From JBNJEA01 sp051745395 (GTDB lineage Bacteria; Desulfobacterota; Desulfobacteria; Desulfobacterales; Desulfosalsimonadaceae): 33,839 nt of DNA. Within the stretch, counting starts at the first letter, position 1. Each line of letters opens with the position of its first letter. Location: contig JBNJEA010000016.1 in assembly GCA_051745395.1 (NCBI GenBank), positions 1-33,839 of the forward strand, read 5' to 3'. A model generated the notes under the pieces. That model had not been told where the DNA came from and searched no databases. It saw only the letters and a program-made list of their open reading frames with translations. Made by a program: the position numbers and the translations under genes. Of the stretch, positions 1 to 7,684 are shown piece after piece.

Positions 1-96
1 GCTATTTCGGGTGGAGCAAGTATTTTGTATACGGAAGATTTACAGCACGGTCAAATCATTGACAACCTGAAGATCCTCAATCCATTTCAATCTTAA
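1..96 (+). CDS. PIN-domain protein, C-terminal fragment (cut by window edge)
   Basis: The first 31 codons are open and end in TAA. They carry the C-terminal signature of VapC-like PIN-domain ribonucleases: a strand ending in LYTEDLQHG, followed by a short segment ending in ILNPF. In this family the ED...HG stretch contributes acidic metal-binding residues, and NPF commonly closes the fold. PIN proteins of this type are usually toxins of type II toxin-antitoxin pairs, cutting RNA with Mg2+. The start codon and any antitoxin lie outside the window, so intactness cannot be judged. The family call is fairly secure from the motif; the toxin role is inferred. Confidence 0.72.
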   Translation, partial: AISGGASILYTEDLQHGQIIDNLKILNPFQS

Positions 97-462
97 CTCT
101 ATAATATTATTTGCCATTTCCCGATCGAAGAAGAGTCGGCATACAATCTATCCTGGAATATTGACTTGGCTATTCAATAAACATTCAGTTGCGGCGTGAT
201 CATTGGTTTTGAGCACTACATTGATTAGCGTTTTATCTATCGTTGCATAACATTGGACGCAGATTGCCCTTAAACCGGAGGATGGAAAGAATCTTGTCGA
301 AGTAACCATATGCAATGATAGATAAAATTGCCACAGTCCTCTCAGCCTTTTCAGGATGATTTATGAAGACTTCAAAAGATGTTGCTGCCTTAAATGTAAC
401 AAGGCTACATCATCATCACAAAGAGAATAGATCCAACAACTCGGCAAATAAAAGAGGCCCAG
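97..462. other. Intergenic stretch with no convincing gene
   Basis: No complete gene is seen here. On the minus strand an open stretch from 409 down to a TAA at 233-235 gives about 58 codons with protein-like composition (for example FEVFINHPEKAERTVAILS). It lacks a plausible start codon and ribosome-binding site and resembles nothing I can name, so it may be a gene remnant. Together with the broken reading frame that follows, it suggests a decayed region between the PIN gene and the glycosyltransferase. Confidence 0.4.
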
Positions 463-846
463 TTACACCCGATATGGCTTTATGATTATGCTGGGTCCTT
501 GATACATAGGGGCTGGGAGATCCTCGGCATCCACCGCTGTTGCCACAAACCCCGCAGTCGCCAGCGTACTCAAGACAATATGAATATTGTATTTCGGCAA
601 GCCTGCGCCGGGATCAAAAAAATAACCGTATGCGGCAAAACCGGTAGCACAAGCAGCAACATTTAGTGTCGCAGCAGCCGTTCCGGCCCCCTTGTGGAAC
701 CCGTTTTCGAACCGGACACGGCTACAGCGGCTGCCGCCGCCAATGTGCCATAGCCCGGATCCTTTTGCATTTTACCCACAGGAAATCCTTTTCCCCTGCC
801 TTCTTTCCGGCACGTGATGCATTCGCCCTGTTCTGTGTGGTCGCCT
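463..846 (-). pseudogene. Frameshifted small membrane-protein-like remnant
   Basis: Read on the minus strand, one frame gives KMQKDPGYGTLAAAAAVAV and then loses coherence. A second frame takes over near 690-700 with ENGFHKGAGTAAATLNVAAC and runs on through hydrophobic segments (YNIHIVLSTLATAGFVATA) to a TAA at 463-465. The switch between two protein-like frames suggests a single frameshift in a small membrane protein of about 110-120 residues. The upstream part is the in-frame continuation past the stop of the GT2 gene at 849. I do not recognise the family. A sequencing error, or two unrelated chance frames, are alternatives. Confidence 0.33.
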
Positions 847-848
847 GA

Positions 849-2345
849 TCATGTTTTTAAAAAAAGGCTTTTGACATCAAAAAAGACCACGAGGGCAAAG
901 CCCAGCGGAAAAAGACAAAGGAAGGGAATCGCCGGCCAGGTGCCGCGATGCCATGCAAAGACGACCGGCAACTGGGTATAAACCAGCAGGGCCATGTTGA
1001 TCCAGAAGTGGAAAAGCACCGGTTGTCGATACAGGCCCGCTGCTTTTGCCAAGGCCGGTTTCTGCAGCGGGCCGAACTTGGGGGTACGGTTGAATCGGCC
1101 GCCTTTTTCCAAAAACCCCCGGGCAATGGAAAGCCCAATTGCCGGGGCCAGACCGATGGTTAAGACGGGCAATACCGGCACGCTTAGCAACAGGCGGTAT
1201 TGTTTGCTCAAAACCGCATAGGCCGCGTAGTAAAACAGTATCGCACCACCGGATATCAAAAACAGCGGCACATCCACCCAGATCATCTGGTAGGCGCCGA
1301 TGTGCGTCCGGCAAAGCAGTGTGGGATAGAGGGTCAGCATCACCAGGGCGCCCAGCATCCAGCCCATGTTGGCGAGCAGGTGCATGGCGCTTTCCATTTT
1401 TACGGCCAGCGGCACCGGCGCACCCAAAATCCGGGGCAGCAGTTTTTTTGCGGTTTGAATCGAGCCTTTGGCCCACCGCTGCTGCTGGCTGCGAAAGGCC
1501 GACAGGGTCGGCGGCAGTTCGGAGGGCACCGATATGTCGTGCCGGTAAATGAACTGCCAGCCGCAAAGCTGGGCGCGATAACTTACGTCCAGGTCTTCAG
1601 TGACCGTGTCGGACTGCCACCCGCCGGCCGATTCGATGGCCTGCCGCCGCCAGATGCCGGCGGTGCCGTTGAAGTTGAAAAACAGTCCCCGGCCGTTTCG
1701 CACCCGGTGTTCAATATCGAAGTGCGGGCCGAGCAGCAGGGATTGCAGCCGGGTCAGCAGTGACGCTCCCTGGTTGATAAAGCTCCAGCGGGTCTGCACC
1801 ATCCCGATTTTCGCATCGTCAAAACAGGGTATCGTTTGTTTTAAAAAATCAGGCGGGGGAATAAAGTCGGCATCAAATACGGCAATGAATTCGCCGCACG
1901 CGCGGGTCAATCCGTTGGCCAGGGCGCCCGCCTTGTAGCCGGTCCGCCTTTTGCGGCGGATGATTTGCATGGAGCGCCCCTTTTCAGCCCATTCTTTGAC
2001 CCGGCTGGAGACAATGGCCGAAGTGTCATCCGTGGAATCGTCGAGGAGCTGGATCTCCATCCGGCCTTGGGGCCAGTCCATCATTGCGACGGCATCAATG
2101 ATGCGGGCGGCCACAAACCGTTCGTTATAAAGGGGCAGCTGCAAAGTCACCATGGGCAGTTGGAGGTCGGCCTGCTTTTGAGAGGGAGAAAAACGTTTGC
2201 AATCGGGCTGCCGCAGCCGCTTTTGCCACCAGAACAGCAGCCAGAGCCGATGCAGGCCGTAAATGGCCAGACCGCCGAGGCATGAAAAATGAATGGCCGC
2301 CAGGAGGTGAAGGATATCTGGTGTCATGGCTCTGGCAGATAGCAC
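849..2345 (-). CDS. Membrane glycosyltransferase family 2, processive type
   Basis: This is a 498-residue inverting GT2 enzyme of the cellulose-synthase-like/glucomannan-synthase-like group, expected in the inner membrane with its catalytic face in the cytoplasm. An N-terminal membrane helix (about residues 12-38) precedes a GT-A domain that holds LLDDSTDD near 100, the DAD metal-binding motif at 158-160, TED at 249-251 and QQRWAKG at 288-294. The last motif is the Q-x-x-R-W signature of processive enzymes. Several further membrane helices occupy about 310-495. No periplasmic partner (BcsB-like) is adjacent, so the polymer or lipid product is unknown. The longest frame starts with GTG at 2345; an ATG six codons in (2327) is equally possible, and neither has a clear Shine-Dalgarno sequence. 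It is divergent from the Fe-S/VTT gene. Confidence 0.85.
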   Translation of the reverse strand: MLSARAMTPDILHLLAAIHFSCLGGLAIYGLHRLWLLFWWQKRLRQPDCKRFSPSQKQADLQLPMVTLQLPLYNERFVAARIIDAVAMMDWPQGRMEIQLLDDSTDDTSAIVSSRVKEWAEKGRSMQIIRRKRRTGYKAGALANGLTRACGEFIAVFDADFIPPPDFLKQTIPCFDDAKIGMVQTRWSFINQGASLLTRLQSLLLGPHFDIEHRVRNGRGLFFNFNGTAGIWRRQAIESAGGWQSDTVTEDLDVSYRAQLCGWQFIYRHDISVPSELPPTLSAFRSQQQRWAKGSIQTAKKLLPRILGAPVPLAVKMESAMHLLANMGWMLGALVMLTLYPTLLCRTHIGAYQMIWVDVPLFLISGGAILFYYAAYAVLSKQYRLLLSVPVLPVLTIGLAPAIGLSIARGFLEKGGRFNRTPKFGPLQKPALAKAAGLYRQPVLFHFWINMALLVYTQLPVVFAWHRGTWPAIPFLCLFPLGFALVVFFDVKSLFLKT

Positions 2346-2588
2346 AGTCTGAAAATAAATGTCTATCGAGATGAAATGATATTTATAAATTGTATCAAAT
2401 CAAGGTGACATGATTGTTTTTTTCTATTGATTCGTTCATCGAAAAGCTGAATCGCAATGGGCTTTTCGATTCAAAAAATCAATTGGACAAATTGCTTTTT
2501 TTTATTCTATTAAAAAAAAGGTTTTGTCGGAGCATTTTTCGATTGCCGTTTCGTATTACGAACTTCAACCATTTTTACCGGGACACGA

Positions 2589-4508
2589 ATGGATCATCAG
2601 CAAGCCACCGCCCCGCTTTTCGACCGTTATGCAGCGGATCATCCGGACGCATTACGACCGGCACTCACCGATTTGATTTCCGAAACGCTGACGAAATGCA
2701 TCGCCTGCCCGAAATGCCAGTCCGAATGTGCTTTTCTGGCCCGTTACGGCAATCCTGCCGATCTTCTGGCATCCGGGGACCCGGCAGACCCGGAGTTTTT
2801 AAAGATCGCCTATGAATGCAGTTTGTGTGATTTGTGTGCGGCGGTTTGCCCGGTGGGGCTTCGCCCGGGTGAACTTTTTCTGGAAATGCGGCGCGCCGCC
2901 GTGGATATGAAAGCTGCCCCATTAAAACAGCATGCCCCGATCATGGCCTATGAAAAACGGGGAACATCTCGAAAATATACGTATTACAATCTGCCGGAAA
3001 ACTGCGATACCGTGTTCTTCCCGGGTTGCACGCTGTCCGGCACCCGGCCGGAACAGACCCGGCGCCTCTATGAACACCTCAAAACGATTGTACCCCAAAT
3101 CGGGATCGTGCTGGATTGCTGCTGCAAGCCGTCCCATGACCTGGGCCGGACGGCATTTTTTGAAGAAATGTTTCTGGAAATGCAGTCATGCCTGCTCGGC
3201 TGCGGAGTAAAGCAGGTGATCGTGGCCTGCCCGAACTGCTTCAAGGTATTTTCGAACTACGGCGATCCAATGGCCGTTGAATCCGTTTACGAGCGACTGG
3301 TTCAGCATGATCTGCCCGGGCCGCCATTGCGTGATCGGCAACAAATCACAGTGCACGACCCATGCGTGTTGCGCGATCAGCCTGAAGTCCAGGAAGCGGT
3401 GCGGCAGCTTGCCGCAAAACGCGGCATAGAGATTGTCGAAATGCCCCATTGCTGCAATAAAACCCTTTGCTGCGGCGAAGGCGGGGCGGTGGCCTGTATG
3501 GACAAGGGCCTGGCGGATTCATGGCGCCTGCGCCGGCAAACCGAAATCCAGGGGCATCATGTACTGACCTATTGCGCCGGGTGTGCCAATGCGTTGAAAT
3601 CTATTGCCCCGGTGTCCCATGCCGTTGACCTGGCGATAGACCCGCAAGGCGCATTTTCCGGACAAACCCGGGTATCGCGGGCGCCCATGACCTACGTAAA
3701 CCGACTTCGATTCAAACGGTACCTGAAAAAACATGAACCGGCGCATCAAAGCCGGGAAAGAAATTTTTCACCCTCATCGGCGGCACCGTCGGCATTTCCC
3801 GCCGCCCGGACAGGCGTCCTTCTCGCAATCGTCGCCTTGATTGCAGTCCTTCATGCCACCGATGCCACACGCTTTTTGCAGCAGGATGTGCTGCGGGGAT
3901 GGGTCGCATCATGGGGGGCTATGGCCCCGGTCATTTACATGGCCATTTATACGGTCGCCCCTGCTTTGTTTCTGCCCGGCCTTCCAATCACCATTGTCGG
4001 CGGCGTCCTTTTCGGACCCGTCTGGGGGGTGGTCTACAGTATTGCCGGCGCGACAGCCGGGGCCTGCCTGGCGTTTCTGATATCGCGCTACATGGCCCGG
4101 GACTGGGTTTATGCCCGGCTTCGCAGTCCGCGCTGGCGGCGTCTGGATAACGATGTCAAACGCCATGGCTGGAAAATCGTGGCCTTTACCCGGCTGATTC
4201 CGTTGTTTCCGTTCAATATGTTAAATTATGCCTTTGGGGTAACGAAAATCCGGTTTTTGGATTACGCGGTGACTTCATTTTTTTCCATGCTGCCCGCCTG
4301 CATCGCCTATATCGTCTTTTCAAGCTCCCTGCTCGACCTGCTGCGGGGGCAGATATCAAAGGAATTTGTCGCCGGGCTGCTGTTGATCGGGATCATGTCG
4401 CTGATCCCGGTGGCCTACCGGCGTCATCAGGCCAGAAAAGGCACCCCCCACCCTGCCCGTTTTCCCGCGGATGAAACGGGCAGTGAAAAACAGCAAAGGA
4501 CAGGATAA
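2589..4508 (+). CDS. HdrD-like Fe-S oxidoreductase fused to a VTT/TVP38 membrane domain
   Basis: This 639-residue protein joins two normally separate modules. The N-terminal half has two ferredoxin-type cluster motifs, Cys37/40/43/47 and Cys77/80/83/87-Pro. Two CCG-type domains follow, as in HdrD/GlpC/LutA proteins: FPGCTLSG, DCCCKPSHD and VACPNC in the first, then HDPCVLRD, PHCCNKTLCCGEGG and YCAGC in the second. The canonical CCG of the first domain reads CCC. After a Ser/Pro-rich linker (about 385-405) come hydrophobic helices and a VTT (DedA/TVP38/TMEM64) domain with FLPGLPITIVGGVLFGP, ending in a charged tail. The architecture predicts an electron-transfer protein tethered to the inner membrane with its Fe-S half in the cytoplasm; partner and substrate are unknown. 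No good Shine-Dalgarno precedes the ATG at 2589, but the Fe-S domain starts soon after it. Confidence 0.85.
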   Translation: MDHQQATAPLFDRYAADHPDALRPALTDLISETLTKCIACPKCQSECAFLARYGNPADLLASGDPADPEFLKIAYECSLCDLCAAVCPVGLRPGELFLEMRRAAVDMKAAPLKQHAPIMAYEKRGTSRKYTYYNLPENCDTVFFPGCTLSGTRPEQTRRLYEHLKTIVPQIGIVLDCCCKPSHDLGRTAFFEEMFLEMQSCLLGCGVKQVIVACPNCFKVFSNYGDPMAVESVYERLVQHDLPGPPLRDRQQITVHDPCVLRDQPEVQEAVRQLAAKRGIEIVEMPHCCNKTLCCGEGGAVACMDKGLADSWRLRRQTEIQGHHVLTYCAGCANALKSIAPVSHAVDLAIDPQGAFSGQTRVSRAPMTYVNRLRFKRYLKKHEPAHQSRERNFSPSSAAPSAFPAARTGVLLAIVALIAVLHATDATRFLQQDVLRGWVASWGAMAPVIYMAIYTVAPALFLPGLPITIVGGVLFGPVWGVVYSIAGATAGACLAFLISRYMARDWVYARLRSPRWRRLDNDVKRHGWKIVAFTRLIPLFPFNMLNYAFGVTKIRFLDYAVTSFFSMLPACIAYIVFSSSLLDLLRGQISKEFVAGLLLIGIMSLIPVAYRRHQARKGTPHPARFPADETGSEKQQRTG

Positions 4509-4547
4509 GATTTGGCGACGCATTTGTTCCGGCAGGGCATATCAATA

Positions 4548-5981
4548 TCAGGGCGATGCTTTTCCTCTGACGGTTTGAATCCTCCGTATGCCCCACTGGA
4601 CGGCCACGGCGGCTGCCGGGGCCGAAACGATCATCAGCGCTGTCATGGGCTGTTCAATCCACTGGTTGGTCAGGGCGTAGCGCTGCAGGACCTGGTAGGA
4701 CAGCAATACGGACCAGGAAAACACGATGCCGGCCGGGCCGCCGGCAAGCGGGATAAAGGCGACAAGATAGAGGGCATACCAGGGGTGCAGGGTCGGCGTG
4801 GTCAGCATGTAGGCAAAGCTGATGCCGTAGAACGTTTTCAGGATATGGCCCAGTGCCGTGTTGTTATTCCGTAACCGGGAAAACGATACCAGCAGTTTTA
4901 CATACAAGGCGACGGTTATGGCGATAAAGGCACCGGTGACGATCATGCGGGCAACCCGGTCACTTCCCGAAATATTGCGGACCGACCGGAAGAAAAAACC
5001 GGAAAATTCCCATGTGTTCAGGTAGGCCGAAAGGCTTTGGCCGGCATTGAAAATATCGGGCACAAACGGCCATGTCAGCAAAACGCCGGCAATCATTGCC
5101 GCAGCGATAAACCATCGCCTGGCGGCAGGCTTTATGCCCGGCAGAAAACCCGGCATAAAAAATATCGGAAAGAGTTTGACCAGTACTGCGGCTGCGGCCG
5201 TCAGGCCGGCTGCCGCCGCATAAACGGGTTGCGGTGATCGTATGGTGGAGACGCCGGCTGTTTTATCGGAGCCGGCAGTGGCCGAAGGCGCGTCAGTCAG
5301 GCGAAGGACCAGCAGGATCATCGCAAAAACAAGACAAATGCCGGCGGCATCGATATGGCCTGACCCGGCGATTTCCAATACCGGCAGCGGATGCCAGGCA
5401 TAAAGCACCGCCAGTTTCCGGGGACGGCCGAGGCGGTCCAGCAGTCGGATCAGCATGAAACAGGTGGCGATGTCCAGGATCGAAAGAAGCAGTTTCATCC
5501 CGAAGACGCCCCCGAGTAAAGCGCCCACGGCAAAGACAATCTGGGCCGTCGGCGGGTAAATGGTGAAAAAACCCGGATGATTGACATTTGCAATCAGATC
5601 GGCCCACCGCGGAAAGGCTTCTGCAGCCCCGGCCGGCGTCATGGCATAGGGGTTGTGGCCGGACAGGACCATGAAACCGTCTAACACGTATCGATAAATA
5701 TCGTCGGATAGCGTCGGTGCCTTACAGACAAACATCAGGCGGAGTAAAGCGGCGCCCCCGAGCAGCCGCCAGTCGCCCCAACCGGTTTGCCCGCGCGGAG
5801 TGCATGCGGCAACCCCCATGAGCAGGATGGTAATCAAGGCGGTCAGCCCGACCATTTCCGGCACATGGAAGCGAAGATCCGGCAACCACGCCAAAACGGC
5901 ATAGGAGCAGAATATGAGAAGGGTTAATACCGTCAGTAATCGGTGGGTATCGGTTCGGCTTGTGCCAATGCTTTGTTTCAT
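4548..5981 (-). CDS. GT-C family polyprenyl-phosphate-sugar glycosyltransferase (mannosyltransferase-like)
   Basis: This 477-residue protein has roughly 11-13 hydrophobic segments. Its first periplasmic loop carries SDDIYRYVLDG (residues 92-102) followed by GHNPY, the acidic catalytic loop typical of GT-C enzymes related to GT87 and MptB-like mannosyltransferases. These use a lipid-linked sugar such as polyprenyl-phosphate mannose on the periplasmic face. Further family-like elements are NHPGFFTIYPP, YAWHPLPVLEIAGSGHID and HPWY near the C-terminus. The acceptor cannot be inferred. It converges with the Fe-S/VTT gene and is divergent from the rhodanese gene, with the two 5' ends overlapping by 68 bases. 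The predicted start has only a weak AAGG very close to the ATG, so a start further in, without the overlap, is possible. Confidence 0.8.
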   Translation of the reverse strand: MKQSIGTSRTDTHRLLTVLTLLIFCSYAVLAWLPDLRFHVPEMVGLTALITILLMGVAACTPRGQTGWGDWRLLGGAALLRLMFVCKAPTLSDDIYRYVLDGFMVLSGHNPYAMTPAGAAEAFPRWADLIANVNHPGFFTIYPPTAQIVFAVGALLGGVFGMKLLLSILDIATCFMLIRLLDRLGRPRKLAVLYAWHPLPVLEIAGSGHIDAAGICLVFAMILLVLRLTDAPSATAGSDKTAGVSTIRSPQPVYAAAAGLTAAAAVLVKLFPIFFMPGFLPGIKPAARRWFIAAAMIAGVLLTWPFVPDIFNAGQSLSAYLNTWEFSGFFFRSVRNISGSDRVARMIVTGAFIAITVALYVKLLVSFSRLRNNNTALGHILKTFYGISFAYMLTTPTLHPWYALYLVAFIPLAGGPAGIVFSWSVLLSYQVLQRYALTNQWIEQPMTALMIVSAPAAAVAVQWGIRRIQTVRGKASP

Positions 5982-6795
5982 TGCCTTGATGCTCGGGTGT
6001 TCAGCTGCTGCTGCAAAACCATTTGATCTGGGATTGATAACGCCGGCCAGCCTGGAAGCCGATACGAATCAATGGATCATACTGGATGCCCGGCCGACCG
6101 AACAGTATATCCAGGGACATCTGCCCGGTGCGTTTTCCTTTTCGTGGGAAAACCATACCAGAACCGATGAAAAAGACATAGCGTACCGTTTAAAGCCCAT
6201 CGAAGCGATTGCCGCAACCCTTGAAAAGATGGGCATTCATGAAAAAAGCCCGGTCGTGGTTTACGGGGATGCCGACACATCCTGGGGCGGCGAGGGCTGG
6301 GCCTGCTGGCTGCTGGCGTACATGGGCCATACCGGACCGATACGCCTGCTCGACGGCGGCATCCAGGCGTGGATAGCACAATCGTATCCCGTGGAAAAAG
6401 GACTGCAAAAAATAGACGGCAAACCCGCCCAATACGATTTTCAGGTCCGCAAGGCGCTGAACGTAGACGCCGAAACGCTTCAAAAAAGACCGGATGCCTA
6501 TCAGTTGGTCGATACCCGGTCTCTTATGGAATGGTTCAAGGGGCATTTGCCGAATGCCGTGCATATCCAGTGGAAATCGTTTTTTACCGGCAGGCATCAA
6601 AAACCGATCCGCCGTCAGGCGATCAAGGCATTGCTTGCAGAACACGATATCGACTGCCAAAAGCCAGTGGTCTACTACTGCACGGGGGGTATCCGCTCCG
6701 GCTATGCCTGGCTGGTCCACCAACTGGCCGGCCTGCCGACGGCATACAATTTCGAAGGGGGCACGTCGGCATGGCACAAGTTATCAGAAAAATGA
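5914..6795 (+). CDS. Exported two-domain rhodanese (sulfurtransferase)
   Basis: This 293-residue protein of the thiosulfate/3-mercaptopyruvate sulfurtransferase family moves sulfane sulfur through a cysteine persulfide. The basic N-terminus and hydrophobic stretch ending in ALMLGC at Cys29 indicate export, possibly as a lipoprotein with a weak lipobox. The first rhodanese domain lacks the cysteine (VVVYGDADTSWGG), as is usual. The second holds the active loop CTGGIRS with Cys256. The start at 5914 is supported by AGGAG six bases upstream, although it lies inside the 5' end of the opposite-strand GT-C gene. Its stop overlaps a possible ATG of the next reading frame, and the beta-barrel gene follows 17 bases later, so the two are probably co-transcribed. 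Confidence 0.87.
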   Translation: MRRVNTVSNRWVSVRLVPMLCFIALMLGCSAAAAKPFDLGLITPASLEADTNQWIILDARPTEQYIQGHLPGAFSFSWENHTRTDEKDIAYRLKPIEAIAATLEKMGIHEKSPVVVYGDADTSWGGEGWACWLLAYMGHTGPIRLLDGGIQAWIAQSYPVEKGLQKIDGKPAQYDFQVRKALNVDAETLQKRPDAYQLVDTRSLMEWFKGHLPNAVHIQWKSFFTGRHQKPIRRQAIKALLAEHDIDCQKPVVYYCTGGIRSGYAWLVHQLAGLPTAYNFEGGTSAWHKLSEK

Positions 6796-6812
6796 AAAGG
6801 AAGGGCAAGGAT

Positions 6813-7649
6813 ATGAAAAAGAAGCTCATGATGATCGCCTTGATCGCGGCGGTGCTGGCAATGACAGCCGCGCCGGTTTTTGCCGGGGCCTGGACGCGGG
6901 CCAAAGGCAGCAGCTATAACCGCGTGTCGATTAACTACTATTTCTCGGATGAAAATTACATCAATGACAGCGATCGGCTGGCATATCCGGAAAATGGTGA
7001 ATTCGAGGATTACTACGCCAACTACTACCTGGAATACGGCTTCACCGATCGACTCACGGCCATCGGCTCCTTTAATTACAAGTGGCTCAAAAAGGAAGAC
7101 GATACCATCAAAATGGAAACCTGGGGCGTCGGCGATGCGGACGTGGCCGTCAAATACAGGCTCTATGATGGCTTTGGCGTCTGCTCCGTTCAGGGCCTGT
7201 ACAAAATCGCCGCCTTTTATGATGAAGACGACCGGCTGCCGCTAGGCAACGGGCAGTCCGATTTTGAGCTTCGGCTGATGTACGGCAAGTCACTTTATCC
7301 CTTTATACCGGGCTATTGCAATTTTGAAGCCGGATACAGGTGGCGCAACAGCGACCCGTCGGATGAATTTCATTTTCTCGGCGAAGTCGGCATCGATTTC
7401 ACCGAAACGTTCTACAGCCGGGTCAAACTCGACGCCATCTTCGCTGTTGACGACAATGACGGCACCATCAGTCCCGCTGGCAATCCCACCAAAACCGATG
7501 CCTATGATCTGATCAAGCTCGACATCGCCGGCGGCTGGAAATTGTCTGATCAATGGGGCTTTGAACTGGCCTACACCCCGAGTATCTACGGCCAGTGGAC
7601 CGCTGCCGGGGCCACCTACACCGCGGCCGTCGTGTTTGAAACCGAGTAA
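6813..7649 (+). CDS. Outer-membrane beta-barrel (porin-like) protein
   Basis: The predicted protein has 278 residues with a clear cleavable signal peptide (MKKKLMMIALIAAVLAMTAA, cut after PVFA). The remainder is built of alternating amphipathic strands rich in Tyr, Trp and Phe separated by Asp/Asn-rich loops (for example YYANYYLEYGF, ADVAVKYRLYDGF, FELRLMYGKSLY), about 12 strands, as expected for a small outer-membrane barrel. No specific family is recognised. The open frame extends far upstream over the rhodanese gene, but the ATG at 6813 has GGAAGGG in front of it and begins a canonical signal peptide. It sits between two exported rhodanese genes, which suggests a route for a sulfur- or chalcogen-containing compound across the outer membrane; that role is inference. 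Confidence 0.78.
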   Translation: MKKKLMMIALIAAVLAMTAAPVFAGAWTRAKGSSYNRVSINYYFSDENYINDSDRLAYPENGEFEDYYANYYLEYGFTDRLTAIGSFNYKWLKKEDDTIKMETWGVGDADVAVKYRLYDGFGVCSVQGLYKIAAFYDEDDRLPLGNGQSDFELRLMYGKSLYPFIPGYCNFEAGYRWRNSDPSDEFHFLGEVGIDFTETFYSRVKLDAIFAVDDNDGTISPAGNPTKTDAYDLIKLDIAGGWKLSDQWGFELAYTPSIYGQWTAAGATYTAAVVFETE

Positions 7650-7684
7650 TGAAAATCCATTTTAAATATGTAAGGAGGTTTTAT

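Noticed and set aside
666..848. A 60-codon plus-strand open frame next to the GT2 gene
   Set aside because: Arg/Pro/Cys-rich shadow composition, no ribosome site, and it lies antisense to a better minus-strand protein-like sequence.
6369..6812. Upstream extension of the beta-barrel reading frame over the rhodanese gene
   Set aside because: It overlaps a clear rhodanese domain in another frame; the ATG at 6813 begins a canonical signal peptide with a ribosome site.
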